A stretch of 31,356 nucleotides of DNA from Apostichopus parvimensis (lineage: Eukaryota; Echinodermata; Holothuroidea; Aspidochirotida; Stichopodidae). Shown one piece after another: positions 10,499 to 21,936 of the stretch (the stretch's first letter is position 1; each line of letters opens with the position of its first letter). The notes below the pieces were generated by a model. The model saw only the letters and a list, made by a program, of their open reading frames with translations, did no database searches and was not told where the DNA came from. The stretch is taken from positions 1-31,356 of the forward strand of contig KN894908.1 in assembly GCA_000934455.1 (NCBI GenBank), in the 5' to 3' direction. The position numbers and the translations under genes were made by a program.

Positions 10499-11989
10499 GC
10501 TTTACGTTCGCTGAAAGATACGATCGAAGAGTGTTGGGATCATGACGCAGAGGCGAGGTTGACTGCCCTCTGTGTCGAAGAGAGGATCATTGAGTTGATG
10601 GTCCTATGGGACAAACACCGGTCCCTGACCCCAACTATCAACCAGACTCAGTCTCTCTCTATGACCACGAATACCAACACCACATCAGTACCGAGAACCG
10701 TCGAGGAAATGGAACCGTTCCTGAACAGAGAAAACAAAATGCTCGGGAACCAGGTGAACATCCGTCAAGGACAGGAGATTTTACCGTACGGCGGCTCTGA
10801 TGCCCAGACGAGGAGGTACGACCTCAGCGGTAGCAGCAGTGGGATGGAGAAGAACGAGCGCCAGCATCTCTTATCTCCAGACACGGTCAGTACGAGTCTC
10901 TCGTCTCCCTCCGAACTGAATCTCATTGACTTTACCTGTGCGTCTCAGTCGGTGGACCCTAAAAACATACACCACTCGGACGACAGTATCGAGCGTTTCA
11001 CGACGGATCTCAAGTATGGCCCGATCAACAAGACTCAGGCCTTAGAAGAGGATGAATCCCTACAGGATGCTTCATCGAGTGTCAGTGAGCCTGCCATCTC
11101 CCCAAGCCAAGGTATTCTTATTAATGAGATGCCCCCTCCCCTCAGTAGAGATCAGATGACAGATAACCTCTCGAGCGAGGGGGGACGGAGGCGTCCGTGG
11201 CAGAAAGGGTACAGCGGGGAACCGGGCAGCCACATGCCCAAGAGTGACGTTAACAGACAGCGGCAACTTGCCAAGGCAGCCGAACACAAGCCCCCATCGT
11301 ATGAGCAAGTGACTGGTGGAGCCACACCTGCCGGTAGCCCCCGTCAGGATCCTAACCTAGAAGAGAACTTCTCAAACCTAAATAAGAGGCCGTCAAGTCT
11401 TCCCTTGACACCCGACACGAATGCTCAGAAGAAGAAGATGATGGCTGTGTACATTCCTGATTGCGGCCCGTCGACCAGGGTGCAGACAGGCATAGCACAT
11501 CTGGAGAATTTGGACAACCCCTGCCAAGCAACTCATGTGGTGCCAGGTCAACAAGCCAGTGGAGAACAACAACGACCCACCAAGGGCTCGTCCAACCGAC
11601 CCAGACCGGTGTCGTGGAACCTGGAGGGCTCGGGCGACACCGAGCAGTCAATGTCGGAGGATTCGAGCCGGAGTTCGCGGTCTAGCTCGTCGGAGGACAT
11701 CAATAAATCTCTGTCCAAGACGGAGAGGAGGCGGGGAACCCCCTACAGGATCCTGGACGAGAAATTAACACTGAGCAAAGACGAGAGCGACAAGAAAGAT
11801 AATGCCGAGGTCAAACCGAGGCACGGTAAATCAAACTTGGAGGTGAGTATCACCAATAACAATGTGAGTCGTGAAAATCTAAGGGAGGAAGGACTAGGGT
11901 TGATGCCGAATGGACAGGCTGACCCTACTACCACTGATGGCAGCAGCAGGGTGGAAGGTAAACAGGAATATCAAGTCTCCATGGTATGA
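10499..11989 (+). CDS. BMPR2: BMP type II receptor, last kinase segment and long C-terminal tail
   Basis: Terminal BMPR2 coding exon, 496 codons plus TGA. The acceptor CTTTCTAG ends at 10498 and the exon enters in phase 0. Residues 1-40 close the kinase: [22 protein letters not shown] includes the structural Arg of subdomain XI (residue 20). The remaining ~460 residues are the Ser/Pro-rich cytoplasmic tail peculiar to BMPR2. Recognisable tail islands are PTINQTQS (vertebrate SPTVNPMS), [12 protein letters not shown] from about 296 (vertebrate KRPTSLPLNT), [11 protein letters not shown] and RRRGTPYR (vertebrate KKRVKTPYS). A PPSY motif at 265-268 could bind WW domains. In the family the tail binds cytoskeletal regulators and is not needed for kinase activity. 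One large exon here fits vertebrate BMPR2, where most of the tail is also in one large exon. The stop lies inside a donor-like GTATGAGT (from 11984), so a further short exon is possible but not required. Confidence 0.95.
   Translation, partial: ALRSLKDTIEECWDHDAEARLTALCVEERIIELMVLWDKHRSLTPTINQTQSLSMTTNTNTTSVPRTVEEMEPFLNRENKMLGNQVNIRQGQEILPYGGSDAQTRRYDLSGSSSGMEKNERQHLLSPDTVSTSLSSPSELNLIDFTCASQSVDPKNIHHSDDSIERFTTDLKYGPINKTQALEEDESLQDASSSVSEPAISPSQGILINEMPPPLSRDQMTDNLSSEGGRRRPWQKGYSGEPGSHMPKSDVNRQRQLAKAAEHKPPSYEQVTGGATPAGSPRQDPNLEENFSNLNKRPSSLPLTPDTNAQKKKMMAVYIPDCGPSTRVQTGIAHLENLDNPCQATHVVPGQQASGEQQRPTKGSSNRPRPVSWNLEGSGDTEQSMSEDSSRSSRSSSSEDINKSLSKTERRRGTPYRILDEKLTLSKDESDKKDNAEVKPRHGKSNLEVSITNNNVSRENLREEGLGLMPNGQADPTTTDGSSRVEGKQEYQVSMV
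11291..11302 (+). other. PPxY motif in BMPR2 tail
   Basis: In-frame codons for PPSY, with EHK before and EQV after. PPxY is the standard ligand of WW domains such as those of NEDD4-family ubiquitin ligases (SMURFs). I see the motif; its use is inference. Confidence 0.6.
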
Positions 11990-13362
11990 GTCAGTGAGGC
12001 AATGAAACATTCAGCGATCCACTGGTGCTGTCTGATGATGTCAGTGGAGTGTCGTGCTGCAAAGGAAGAAACGGATGTGAAATTTGGAGCGCATCAAACA
12101 TTTCTTTTGCTACCTTGGTGTTACACTTGTCTGACCTGTTATCATCAACAAACCTTATCATGTGCTTCGTCAGGTGCTTTCTCCCGGATGCGTAAATGGA
12201 ATAAACGAGATATAAATTTCTTTACGCAATGAAACTTGCTCATGAGAGACTAGCGTAGCATTTTCACTAATCATTTTGTAACGAGATGAAACTGACGCCA
12301 CGTGCGAGTGAAGATTATCGGATGGGTTGCCGCCATACCGTGCTTTGATCGGTTCAATTCTCTCAATGTGCAGTGTGTGTTTGACAAGAGGTCCAAGTAT
12401 CTGTACCACTGATGTTGCTTTATGAATTTATTTGCATTTTCGCATGAAACCATTTGTCGACTAAACGTATAATTTAGTGTGCATGTGAGAGGGAGGTTAA
12501 TTGAAGCCATTGGTGCGATAACAAAACCCGGTCAATTACAGTAAAATACTATGACTTTAAGACAATGGGTCAGATGCGTCAGGTTATTGCTATTTATATT
12601 TCTGAGTGGCATTAATTGATGGAGATGGAAACCTTTGTTTCTTCTATTTGTGACTCTGAAATGAACTTTATGAGAGAGAGACAGAGGGAATCTTTTTCAT
12701 TAAGTGTTCAGCTGTTGCCATGGCCTAAATGGCAGAAATATTCTTAAATTTGAATCTAACTATATCCCTATACTTAGTATAACTATAGTTCCTGTCAAAA
12801 TATTCAGTATTAGAAATTTTTCAGCTGGGTCTTATCAATCTGTGCCAACAAAATCTAATTATGCTTGATTAATACATGTTAGTATGACTCCTTTAAAAGA
12901 CTGGGATGCAGTCTGTCAGTAATGCAGTTTAATATACTGTACTTAACACCAGAAATAGGATTAAGGAAAAAAGTTTTCTTGTTCTTTGGTTAAAATATCA
13001 CATCAGAATATTTATCTTCTTTTTTTTTTTTTCTTTTTTTTTACGATTTGCTGACGTTGCTATGGTTTCTGTCACCATGACTAGAATATTTCTAATGAAG
13101 GATCCATTCCTGTTTTTATTTATTTTGAAGTACTCTCAGAGGAGTCTTATTTTTGGTTATTTTTAATCACATATATCAAAGTTATAAATGTAACTTCAAA
13201 AAACTGTTAAGACACACCTGTGACCTCTTACCTCAATACCTCAGTTTTTATTTCCTCTTCAGATGAACTCATGTCCACAGTTTTCCAGCTAGCAAGACAT
13301 ATTTTGAAAAAATGGCTCTGTGTGTTGAACAAACAGCCAGTTGGGATGTTTACATAGTACAA
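11990..13362 (+). other. BMPR2: probable BMPR2 3' UTR and flank
   Basis: AT-rich sequence after the stop. An AATAAA lies at 12200-12205, only about 210 bp beyond the stop, so a short 3' UTR is possible. BMPR2 transcripts in vertebrates have very long 3' UTRs, and later AATAAA sites (14612, 15098, 15133, 16571, 16607) are alternatives. There is a poly-T tract at about 13020-13042. No gene seen. Confidence 0.5.
12200..12205 (+). terminator. candidate polyadenylation signal AATAAA for BMPR2
   Basis: First canonical AATAAA after the BMPR2 stop. Use cannot be judged from sequence alone. Confidence 0.35.
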
Positions 13363-15139
13363 TGTTATAAGAATCAGTACTGTACCAATTTAATCAGCCA
13401 ATTAATTTCCCAAGCACACAGGTTATTGACACTACAATACTGCTGGAAAATGTTCACGCACACTTTTTCAGTTCATTCATTAAGATGGTAGTTCAAATGA
13501 CCCTGGAATATCTCAACAGACATTGTTGTCCACATTCTCCATCAGGTTAAGAAACATTTTCATGACAAAATGGCTCATGATGTTGCAGTTTTTAAAAATT
13601 TATCTGGGTTCTTTTCCCCCTTTTCGAAATGAGACATTTTGTTGTTGTTAAAAACCAGATTGATACACATGAATTATATTAATTTTGTGTCCTTTTTATA
13701 TTTTTGCTCATTTACTACTGTAGAGATGCTGTAGCAATATTGTCTTTAAAACCAGACCCTCAACTGATGTGTATTCTGTGCAGGCTATGCTTGAACATAT
13801 TCACCTGCAAGTAATACTAAAGTAGTATGCCCCTTCATAATGTCCATGTTATTACATGACAGATCTTTGATGTGGTGGTATAGACTCAAATGTTTATATC
13901 TGGCCTTGAAAGGATTTTCTATGTCAAAATTGATTTTGGCCAATGACAGAGAAACATATTCTAAGCATCCTAACGAAATTTGCGTTCAATTGCTACGTAT
14001 AGTCTTTAAGATAACAACATTTGAAGTTGACACGTTTTTATTGCCAAGAGCAAACTTGAAGCTTACAGTATGTCATGATGCCATATATGCACAGTAGTTA
14101 TATTTTCCAATTTTCTACTACCTCAAAGAGTTTAGATGAATTAACAAATGAATAGGTTACAGTCATTGTGGTATTGATAACATCTCACTCCCTAAAGCAA
14201 AGTTGGACCCCCTATCCATATCATCATCAATTGTCAAAACATTAAAAGCATTGAAACCCCCCCACATTAAACCGCTTGCCACCCTCTCAAAAAAGTTAAC
14301 TTTCCACTGCTTGCAAGTGAAGGTTTCTTCTTGTCGCTACAAAATGCAGACAGTAATGAAACGTGATACCTTGTTATCTTTTATCTAGACCTGAGATGTC
14401 CATTGCTGCTATGTACACTGTGTTGTGGGTATTGACCGTGCTGTATGTATTGACTGCACTAGTGTCTAATTATCGACGGTAGCAAGCTGTGTGTGTATTT
14501 TCTGGGATCGATGGTGGTGTCTAACACTTCTGTTACACCTCATTGGAAACTAGGTCAGATTATCAGCATCCGATGTTTCTTTGTGCGCGAGTCTTCACTC
14601 CCTTTCACATGAATAAATGGAAAGGAAAGAAAAGTTTTTACTCTCAGTGTACAATTTATGACCTTGGACCTGTTTGCTTGCTTCCAGCTCTCTTACATGT
14701 TAGAAACTGACAAATTAGGGTTAAGATTTTGAAATACCATGAAAAGCAACTTAACGAATTGAATGCAAATGTCACCCGGATGCTTTGTATATGTTCTGCT
14801 TTCATTGATCGAAACATACAAAATTTTACTCTGGATTATGTTTTTTGTATAGATGAGCTAAGTTTTTGGTGCCACTACCTGACATTTACCCCATGAAACC
14901 AAAGTCATCATTCGTGACCTATATTAAGTAATGTGACTTTCTTTAGTTCAAACAGTTTGTAGATGTCAAAGTCGTATTTGTTTGCATAATTGAGTGCTAT
15001 TAATTAAAAAGGCAGGTTTGTCACTGTCTGCCTCTCCGGTGTATTGTTTTCTACCAAACCATCATTAAAACCATTTTCAATAGTTATTACATATTCCAAT
15101 AAATTTAGTTAAAAATTATTTCTTAGTTACCCAATAAAA
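13363..15139 (+). repeat. duplicated segment, copy 1 (ends at assembly gap)
   Basis: Starts TGTTATAAGAATCAGTACTG and ends TTACCCAATAAAA directly against the N run. The whole length is found again at 15190-16613 in the same order and orientation, with scattered substitutions and small indels. About 364 bp (approximately 14243-14606) are present only here. Because copy 1 stops and copy 2 starts exactly at the gap, this is probably one locus assembled twice. It carries AATAAA sites at 14612, 15098 and 15133. Confidence 0.9.
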
Positions 15140-15189
15140 NNNNNNNNNNNNNNNNNNNNNNNNNNNNNNNNNNNNNNNNNNNNNNNNNN
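15140..15189. other. assembly gap (50 N)
   Basis: Exactly 50 undetermined bases, a conventional placeholder length. Both flanks are copies of one sequence, so the true gap size may be negative (overlap). Confidence 0.98.
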
Positions 15190-16613
15190 TGTTATAAGAA
15201 TCAGTACTGTACCAATTTAATCAGCCAATTAATTTCCCAAGCACACAGGTTATTGACACTACAATACTGCTGGAAAATGTTCACACACACTTTTTCAGTT
15301 CATTCATTAAGATGGTAGTTCAAATGACCCTGGAATATCTCAACAGATATCGTTGTCCACTTTCTCCATCAGGTTAAAGAAACATTTTCATGACCAAAAA
15401 ATGGCTCGAAAATGTTGCAGTTTTAAAAAAATTTATCTGGGTTCTTTTCCCCCTTTTCAAAATGAGAATTTTGTTGTTGTTAAAAACCAGATTCTTATGC
15501 ACATGAACTATATTAATTTTGTGCCCTTTTTATATTTTTGCTCTTTTCTATTGTAGAGATGCTGTAGCAATATTGTCTATAACACCAGACTCTCAAATGA
15601 TGTGTGTTCTGGGCAGGCTATGCTTGAACACATTCACCTGCAAGTAATTCTAAAGTAGTATGCCCCTTCATAATGTCCATGGTAATTACATGACAGATCT
15701 CTGATGTGGTGGGGGTATAGACTCAAATGTTTATATCTGGCCTTGAAAGGATTTTCTATGTCAAAATTGATTTTGGCCAATGACAGAGGAACATATTCTA
15801 CGCATCCTAACGAAATTTGCGTTCAATTGCTACATATAGTCTTTAAGATAACAACATTTGAAGTTGACACGTTTTTTTTGCCAAGAGCGAACTTGAAGCT
15901 TAAGTCATGATGCCATAGATGCACTGTAGTTAAATTTGCCAATTTTCTACTACCTCAAAGAGTTGAGATAAATTAACAAATGAGTACGTTACAGTCATTG
16001 TGGTATTGATAACATCTCATTCCCTAAAGCAAAGTTGGACCTCTTTCCAATCATGATCAAATGGTCAAAACATGAACATGAATAAATGGAAAGGAAATAC
16101 AAGTTTTTACTCTCATTATACAATTTATGACCTTAGACCTGTTTGCTTCCAGCTCACATAAATGTTGGAAACTGACAAGTTAGGGATAGGATTTTGAAAT
16201 ACCTTGAAAAGCAACATAACGAATTGAATGCAAATGTCACCGGGATGCTTTGTATATGTTCTGCTTTCATTGATCGAAACATACCAAATTTTCCTCTGGA
16301 TTATGATTTTTGTGTAGATGAGCTAAGTTTTTGTGATTTTTGGTGCCACTACCTGACATTAACCCCATGAAACCAAAGCCATCATTCGTGACCTATATTA
16401 AGTAATGTGAATTTCATTAGGTCAAACAGTTTGTAGATGTCAGAGTCGTATTTGTTTGCATAATTGAGTCCTATTAATTAAAAATGCAGGTTTGTCACTG
16501 TCTGCTTCTCCGGTGTAATGTTTTCTACCAAACCATCATTAAAACCATTTTCAATAGTTATTACATATTCCAATAAATTTAGTTAAAAATTATTTCTTAG
16601 TTACCCAATAAAA
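15190..16613 (+). repeat. duplicated segment, copy 2 (starts at assembly gap)
   Basis: Collinear with 13363-15139 and lacking about 364 bp. After the shared end TTACCCAATAAAA it continues into new sequence, as expected if the right contig extends beyond the left contig's end. Differences within the open frames of the two copies (13840-14097 against 15704-15910) are mostly amino-acid changing, so neither is a conserved gene. Confidence 0.9.
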
Positions 16614-19600
16614 TCCTTTTGTATTTTCTGTTATTATCAAGGTGATAGATTATATATAATCAGAGGTATTTATTTTCAAGAGCTATCATTTATCTGGAAG
16701 TTTATAAAAGATACTTTACCTCTTCATACGGACCTGTTGCACTATCGTAAAATCTCAAGAGTAAATTGTTTATACTGCATGTGTTTGTATAACCAAGTCA
16801 TGAGTAGAGTCTGCCATCAAACCTGATATCAAAACGTAACGTTTTCCTACCATAAACAGGTAAATTGCATAACAGTCACCCATATGTAAGCAATGTGTCT
16901 GATGATTTCACTGATTGCCATTAAACTGGTGAGGCCAGTTATACCAGTTGAAATGTACCGCTCATGGCAACCAGCTGCCCTTGAGTTTGAACAAACGTCA
17001 TGTTTAACAAATTTCTGGAGTAAGCGAATACGGTATGTATCTTGAGAGTGAAACCAATCTTGGCTGTCTTATTGTGTCTCTAGGGATCCCTATAATTTGC
17101 AACAGGTGTAGATATGAAAAACAGTGGATTGCTCTGGAAATGGATAAAGTTGAGCCTGAGCATTCTAGTATCTACAACCACCATATATTCTGTGTAGTAG
17201 GCTGATTTCTTTACTAGACATTACTCCACAAAAATAACTTACACGAAGGTGTACTGCTTTATCAGGAGTTCACTATTAGTTCAGATTACAGTATTATTTA
17301 TTAGAGTGGAATATAGACTTATTCTGCCATGTTTACCTGAAAAATACATTATTTTACGTACAATGCCAGTATAACCACTCCATGGACCCTTAATGAACAG
17401 TTTAACATGGAGTCTGTATTCAGTAGATAGTTCATTGTGATAGGTTGGTAAGTACTTTGGTTGGAGGATATAATGTGATATCTTTGTGTATTCCTACTGT
17501 ACCTATTATAAAGGAGTTAACCAGTCATTTATGGCTACGATTTAAGGCTGTATATTAGATCGATCTTTCAACGGTAAGATGGATTCCAACACTGTAAAAT
17601 AGTGTAGCTGGAAACATCATATTTAAGAACACCGAAATACCAGCAGTAATCATGAAATAAGACAAAAACATTGAGACAATTATGAATCATCTTAATTAAT
17701 ATCCTATTAAAACACAACAAGTCAAATTTGCACAAATTGTTAATAAGTGAACAAATTTTAGGTATTCTTCAATCTCACCACCGTGTGAGCCAACATCATA
17801 AAAAAAAAATTGCCTTATTTTGGCAATTATATATCAAATAAGATATTTTCTTGATCTATCGACACTAATTGCAGCAAAGGATAAGAACAGAATGGAGGAG
17901 AGGGGTATAAGGTATTATTGTTTTTCCAGCCAAGTAAAGAAGAAACCTTTAGAATTAACATGAAAGTATTAAAATGACTTTTGAGATAGAAACTGTATTG
18001 TCATTCTAGTCAAATTTCTTAAACATTTTCTAACTCTGCTGAGTAAAAATTCCGTTTGGAAAACAAGTAGATCGTGACCCTATTCAATTTTCGAATTTTT
18101 AATAAATGAATAAATAAAAATGCATTGTAAATGGGATAAAAAAAAAAACTGTACGAAATGTTGTCTTCTAAATCTATCTTTCTGCTTCTTTTAATTTTTG
18201 AAATTGTAAAAACCAAAAGCAAGAAGAAGAAAAGGACAAAAATGAAAAGAAAAGAAGAAACAAGATGACATTTGAAAGATAGTTCTCTGCAATAAGGTAT
18301 TAATTTGTATGAAAGGCAACAGAAGTCATCCATGGCTGCTTTTTGACTCTCTCTCTCCCAGATGTATAGGCCTCTATTCCAGAGCTTTTACCATTGTAAT
18401 GCTGTATGTAATATGCCACTGTTTGTATCTAATTTTTAATTTAGTCCAGTGATTATAATAACAGAGCATGTCAATTGGACTACTTGTTTTAACTTCCAGT
18501 AAGACACGATGAGAGAGCTGCTCCCTGTAACAAATCAAATGATCCCTATACCTCCATATAATGGTTAAGCTTTGTGATGAGTGTTGTGGGTATGTGTCAG
18601 TTTTGCCATGATATTGTCAGGGAACTGTACTTTGTGCCAAGCATTTGGAACTGGTTTTCTTCATGTGATTAAGTGTACATTTAAGTTTATGTTTTTATTT
18701 ATGTGAATTTAATTTAATTTACATTACATTAAGTTTATTGAGCTTTGTTTAGGATTCCAGTTTATTTTTTTAATGTGAGTCAGACATTACTTGCAGACTT
18801 GCAGATCCAGTCTCAAAGTTCAAAAATAAAGTCCAGAAGAGTCTAATTGTAAATATAAAAGATCGATATCGATGTGGAACAAACAGGGAGGGGGTGGGGG
18901 GGGGTGCGAGGGCAGGAAAAGTGTAGCGTTAAAACCGGATATTGTCCAGATATGTATGGTCAACATTGACTACATGAATGTAACTCTGTACAGGACGACA
19001 CTTATGACATTGAGCCCACTTTGGGAGAGATGGAGTCTTGCATAAGCAAAGTTGAAGCTGGGCATTTCACCAGTCAGTTCTGCAATTGTCAATTGATCTT
19101 TTAACTGTGTAGTTTGCCTTCTGTGATAAACAGGTGTCTCTGTTACATCGTATTGAAGTACCGAAGAGATAAAGCAAAAGTGGAATGATTATGTGCATTT
19201 CAATGTGACCTGATTCGATTTAGTTTTGACTCTAGAGGAGTATTAGAGAATCGTCATCAGGATTAAATTACAGCAGATATCAACAAAGCCTCACTTTTGT
19301 CTGTTTGGAGCCATCGCCACACATTGGTTAGAATTGCTGCATGTTTTTTGTTGTTTTGTATTCTCCTGCAGTTCTGTCTCTAAAAGTTCATGTTAAATGC
19401 AAAGGTTAATATGTCATCTAATCTCATTTGTGCAATTGACGTTTGTTGTAAACGTGATGCCTTGCACCAATATATGTCGTGTAGAAGCTCTCATCTATAG
19501 CTGTAATTCAAAGACGAACTGGTAAATCTGCAAATTAATAGCCATAAGTTTGGTCAACTTCTTTGAAAACGGAGTGTTATGGGTGGGGAAAACCCCATTA

Positions 19601-20600
19601 ACATGACACACTGTGCATGTTTTCTTATGTGTATTTCCTTTCTCACGGTAGTGAGCAGTTTAATTTGGTTGTAATCACATGACTTATTCAGTGTATAAAG
19701 TCTTACCATCTACGCCAGTTTAGCCGTGTCTTACCTCAAAAAAAAAAAAAGATTTCATAGCATAACAGTTGCCACAATTCGAACAAGTTAAGTGAAGTTT
19801 GAAAACGATTTTATTTTTTCTTCACACTCCATCAGAGATGTAGATCATGTTTGGTGTAGAAGTGAACGTTATCATGTATAATACATGTAAAATACATGTA
19901 TAATCATGTATAATACAAAAACCTAACCAGTAACAGACCATGTGACTGGGTTCTCAAATGCGGACATAATCTACGGAGTATTATAAATTCCATCCTCCCT
20001 TTGATCTTAATTCATTACTTTTCCAGTGGCAACTTTTAAGTGACATTGTTGTCTTGTCTGATGGGATGACACTTTTGAATAGTATACATGTTGGTTACGA
20101 TATTTAAATGCAAGCACTGTTGCATTGCACTAAAGGAGACTTTGTTGCGATGCAATGTCAGTTTATCTTTGCCATGAGATATCACTTGGGGTCAACAGTA
20201 AGCATCAGATGCAACAAAAAAGCTTTGTCCTGTAGAAGTTTCTCGTGTTTATAGAGAGACACTAACCATTTGTAAATTTTAATAACTGCAGCACTGGCGG
20301 TGCTTATAATATTTGATTATTATTTGATAAGCTACAGTTAATAGAGGACCTATTTAAGTATAATATTTTTTAACGGTACACGGCGGTCACCTATGTGTGT
20401 GTATACAGCTGATTTTCGTTTATTCTTGTGGATGACTTTTTCTTTTCTTTTTAAAATCATATGATCACTGCTCACAATCGTTACTGAGGTAAGATAAATA
20501 AACTTGAAAAGGCTATTTAGGTCAGTGTGACGTTTTTCATTTTGCTCTTTGTATGCGGTTACCGTGTAATCAGTCATAAATGAAAAGCTGCTTGAATCAT
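16614..20600. other. no gene seen, AT-rich intergenic or 3' UTR
   Basis: About 4 kb without a supportable exon on either strand. Visible are an AATAAA at 18825-18830, a G-rich run at about 18888-18905, an A tract near 19738-19750 and a small array of ATGTATAATAC-type repeats at 19873-19918. The 104-codon minus-strand frame at 18019-18333 is Lys/Phe/Leu-rich low complexity and probably meaningless. Confidence 0.5.
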
Positions 20601-20735
20601 TGGGAGTGGCAAGTAGTACTATTTATTGGAGCCATGCACCACAAAGACCTTATATACCCACTCACCCCTACCCTCCCCCATTCACCTCAGACTAAGACTT
20701 AACCATTTGGTAGCTACCCATAGACAACAAGACGT

Positions 20736-21041
20736 ATGATATTCAAATGTGAAACTGATTTGAAGTCGCCACTACCTTACCTCTGCGGCGGCAAAATCCA
20801 TAAATTAACAGTTTTGCCTTCATTTTCTTGTTTTGTGTTTGGAAAGTTTGGGTCGATACCCGTAAGCTATTCGGACACTATTATAAAATTATCGAGACCA
20901 CTCAAACGAGGCCATTGCAGACTGAATGAACGGTTCTACAGCGATGAGGTTAACCAATACATAATAACGAACGGGCACGTCTTTGGCGGACCTCAAAGAT
21001 TTATTAATATGAATGCAGAATATGAGGCCAACGCTTTGTGA
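20736..21041 (+). CDS. hypothetical small ORF, 101 aa
   Basis: ATG to TGA, with an in-frame TAG seven codons upstream, so the start is bounded. The C-terminal part (SRPLKRGHCRLNERFYSDE, then ...ITNGHVFGGPQRF) has a protein-like mixture of residues and the local base composition is less AT-biased than around it. TATATA lies about 85 bp before the ATG. An alternative reading is a last exon opening after TTTGTGTTTGGAAAG near 20843. I do not recognise a family, and open frames of this length are expected by chance a few times in 31 kb. Confidence 0.25.
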   Translation: MIFKCETDLKSPLPYLCGGKIHKLTVLPSFSCFVFGKFGSIPVSYSDTIIKLSRPLKRGHCRLNERFYSDEVNQYIITNGHVFGGPQRFINMNAEYEANAL

Positions 21042-21364
21042 AAGAAACTCAAAAGAGAAAGATCCGTTTCCTTCTTTTTAAATTCAACCTTCTGGTCGTT
21101 ATATCTATACCTAGGCTGTCTGTAAATCAAAGCCATATACGTTCATAACACCGCTCGATATTGGAACACTTCCTTCTATAGCAAACAGAAGTTTCGAACC
21201 ATAAATTAACTTCTAAGTCTAGACTCCAATTTCACCTTTCAAATGAAACAAGTGACCGTCGATAGCTATATTTATAGGCGAGTTTGGATATCGAGGACTC
21301 TAGAGAGTCGACCAATTCGGGTCTTTTAAGCTAGTAGATTTCGTAGTGATTATTGAAGTTATGG
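21042..21364. other. no gene seen
   Basis: Unique-looking sequence between the small ORF and the hAT-type insertion. It may be the original 3' flank of the minus-strand gene at 22486-25024. AATAAA on the minus strand occurs just beyond, near 20999. Confidence 0.4.
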
Positions 21365-21372
21365 TAGGCTGC
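21365..21372. repeat. left target-site duplication of hAT element
   Basis: TAGGCTGC, identical to 22472-22479. Confidence 0.85.
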
Positions 21373-21391
21373 CAAGGGCGGCGGAAGCACT

Positions 21392-21397
21392 TTTAAT
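21392..21397 (-). terminator. candidate poly(A) signal ATTAAA inside the hAT element
   Basis: TTTAAT on the + strand reads ATTAAA on the minus strand. It is the nearest canonical or main-variant signal I found beyond the minus-strand gene's stop. Use is speculative. Confidence 0.2.
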
Positions 21398-21542
21398 CTG
21401 GGGGGGGGGGGCACCGACGTCGAAGGGTACTTTGCAGAAATTCGATTGGACTGATGCAGCCTGATATTTAGTACCCTTCATAACTCTTATTGTATTATCT
21501 TATTTGCGTATACACATCACTCCATCAAAGCGCCCCCCCCCC

Positions 21543-21936
21543 CAGTGGCGGAGCTAGGGGTATTGGTCAAGGGGGAGAGATTGGTCTGTAGGGGCGCTTT
21601 CGACACTATCTAAGCGGAGCGCCACCACAGGTTGGCGCGGAGCGTACAGAATTTTTTGAGTAAAGATACTCCCTAGATCGCTGGAAATGACCCTTTCCGG
21701 GCCTTGCTAATTTGCAGATAAACGAAGAATAAATAGGTGTCATCGCCATTTTGTCAGAAAATTACACCAACCAAATGTGACAAATGTCAATAGGTATTTG
21801 AGAGCGCAATAAAAAAGTCAATAATCGCGAATAAGTAAAAAGTGGTACAAAGCTGAAAAGGGCGCCAGCAGTCCATTTGAGTCCGTCGGGGGGTGGGGGC
21901 ATCCGCCCCTCTGACTGTATGGACGCTCCACCATTG
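21543..21936. mobile_element. nested hAT-like MITE
   Basis: The left end CAGTGGCGGAGCTAGGGG and the right end, reverse-complemented, CAATGGTGGAGCGTCC match at most of the first 12 positions. The left end is a common hAT terminus. It is flanked by C runs on both sides (21533-21542 and 21937 onward), so an 8-bp duplication CCCCCCCC is compatible but not diagnostic. At 394 bp with no coding capacity it would be a miniature element that jumped into a C run of the outer transposon. The diverged ends suggest it is old. Confidence 0.55.

Noticed and set aside
11352..11768. Other-frame open frames overlapping the BMPR2 tail, including an Arg/Thr-rich one
   Set aside because: Shadows of the GC-richer coding exon; the BMPR2 frame is established by homology and splice phases.
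13840..15910. Matching open frames in the two duplicated segments (13840-14097 and 15704-15910)
   Set aside because: The similarity is explained by the duplication. The differences I could read are mostly amino-acid changing and the second copy loses the original end, so there is no sign of protein-level constraint.
18019..18333. 104-codon minus-strand frame rich in Phe, Leu and Lys
   Set aside because: Derived from A/T-rich tracts; composition, not gene content.
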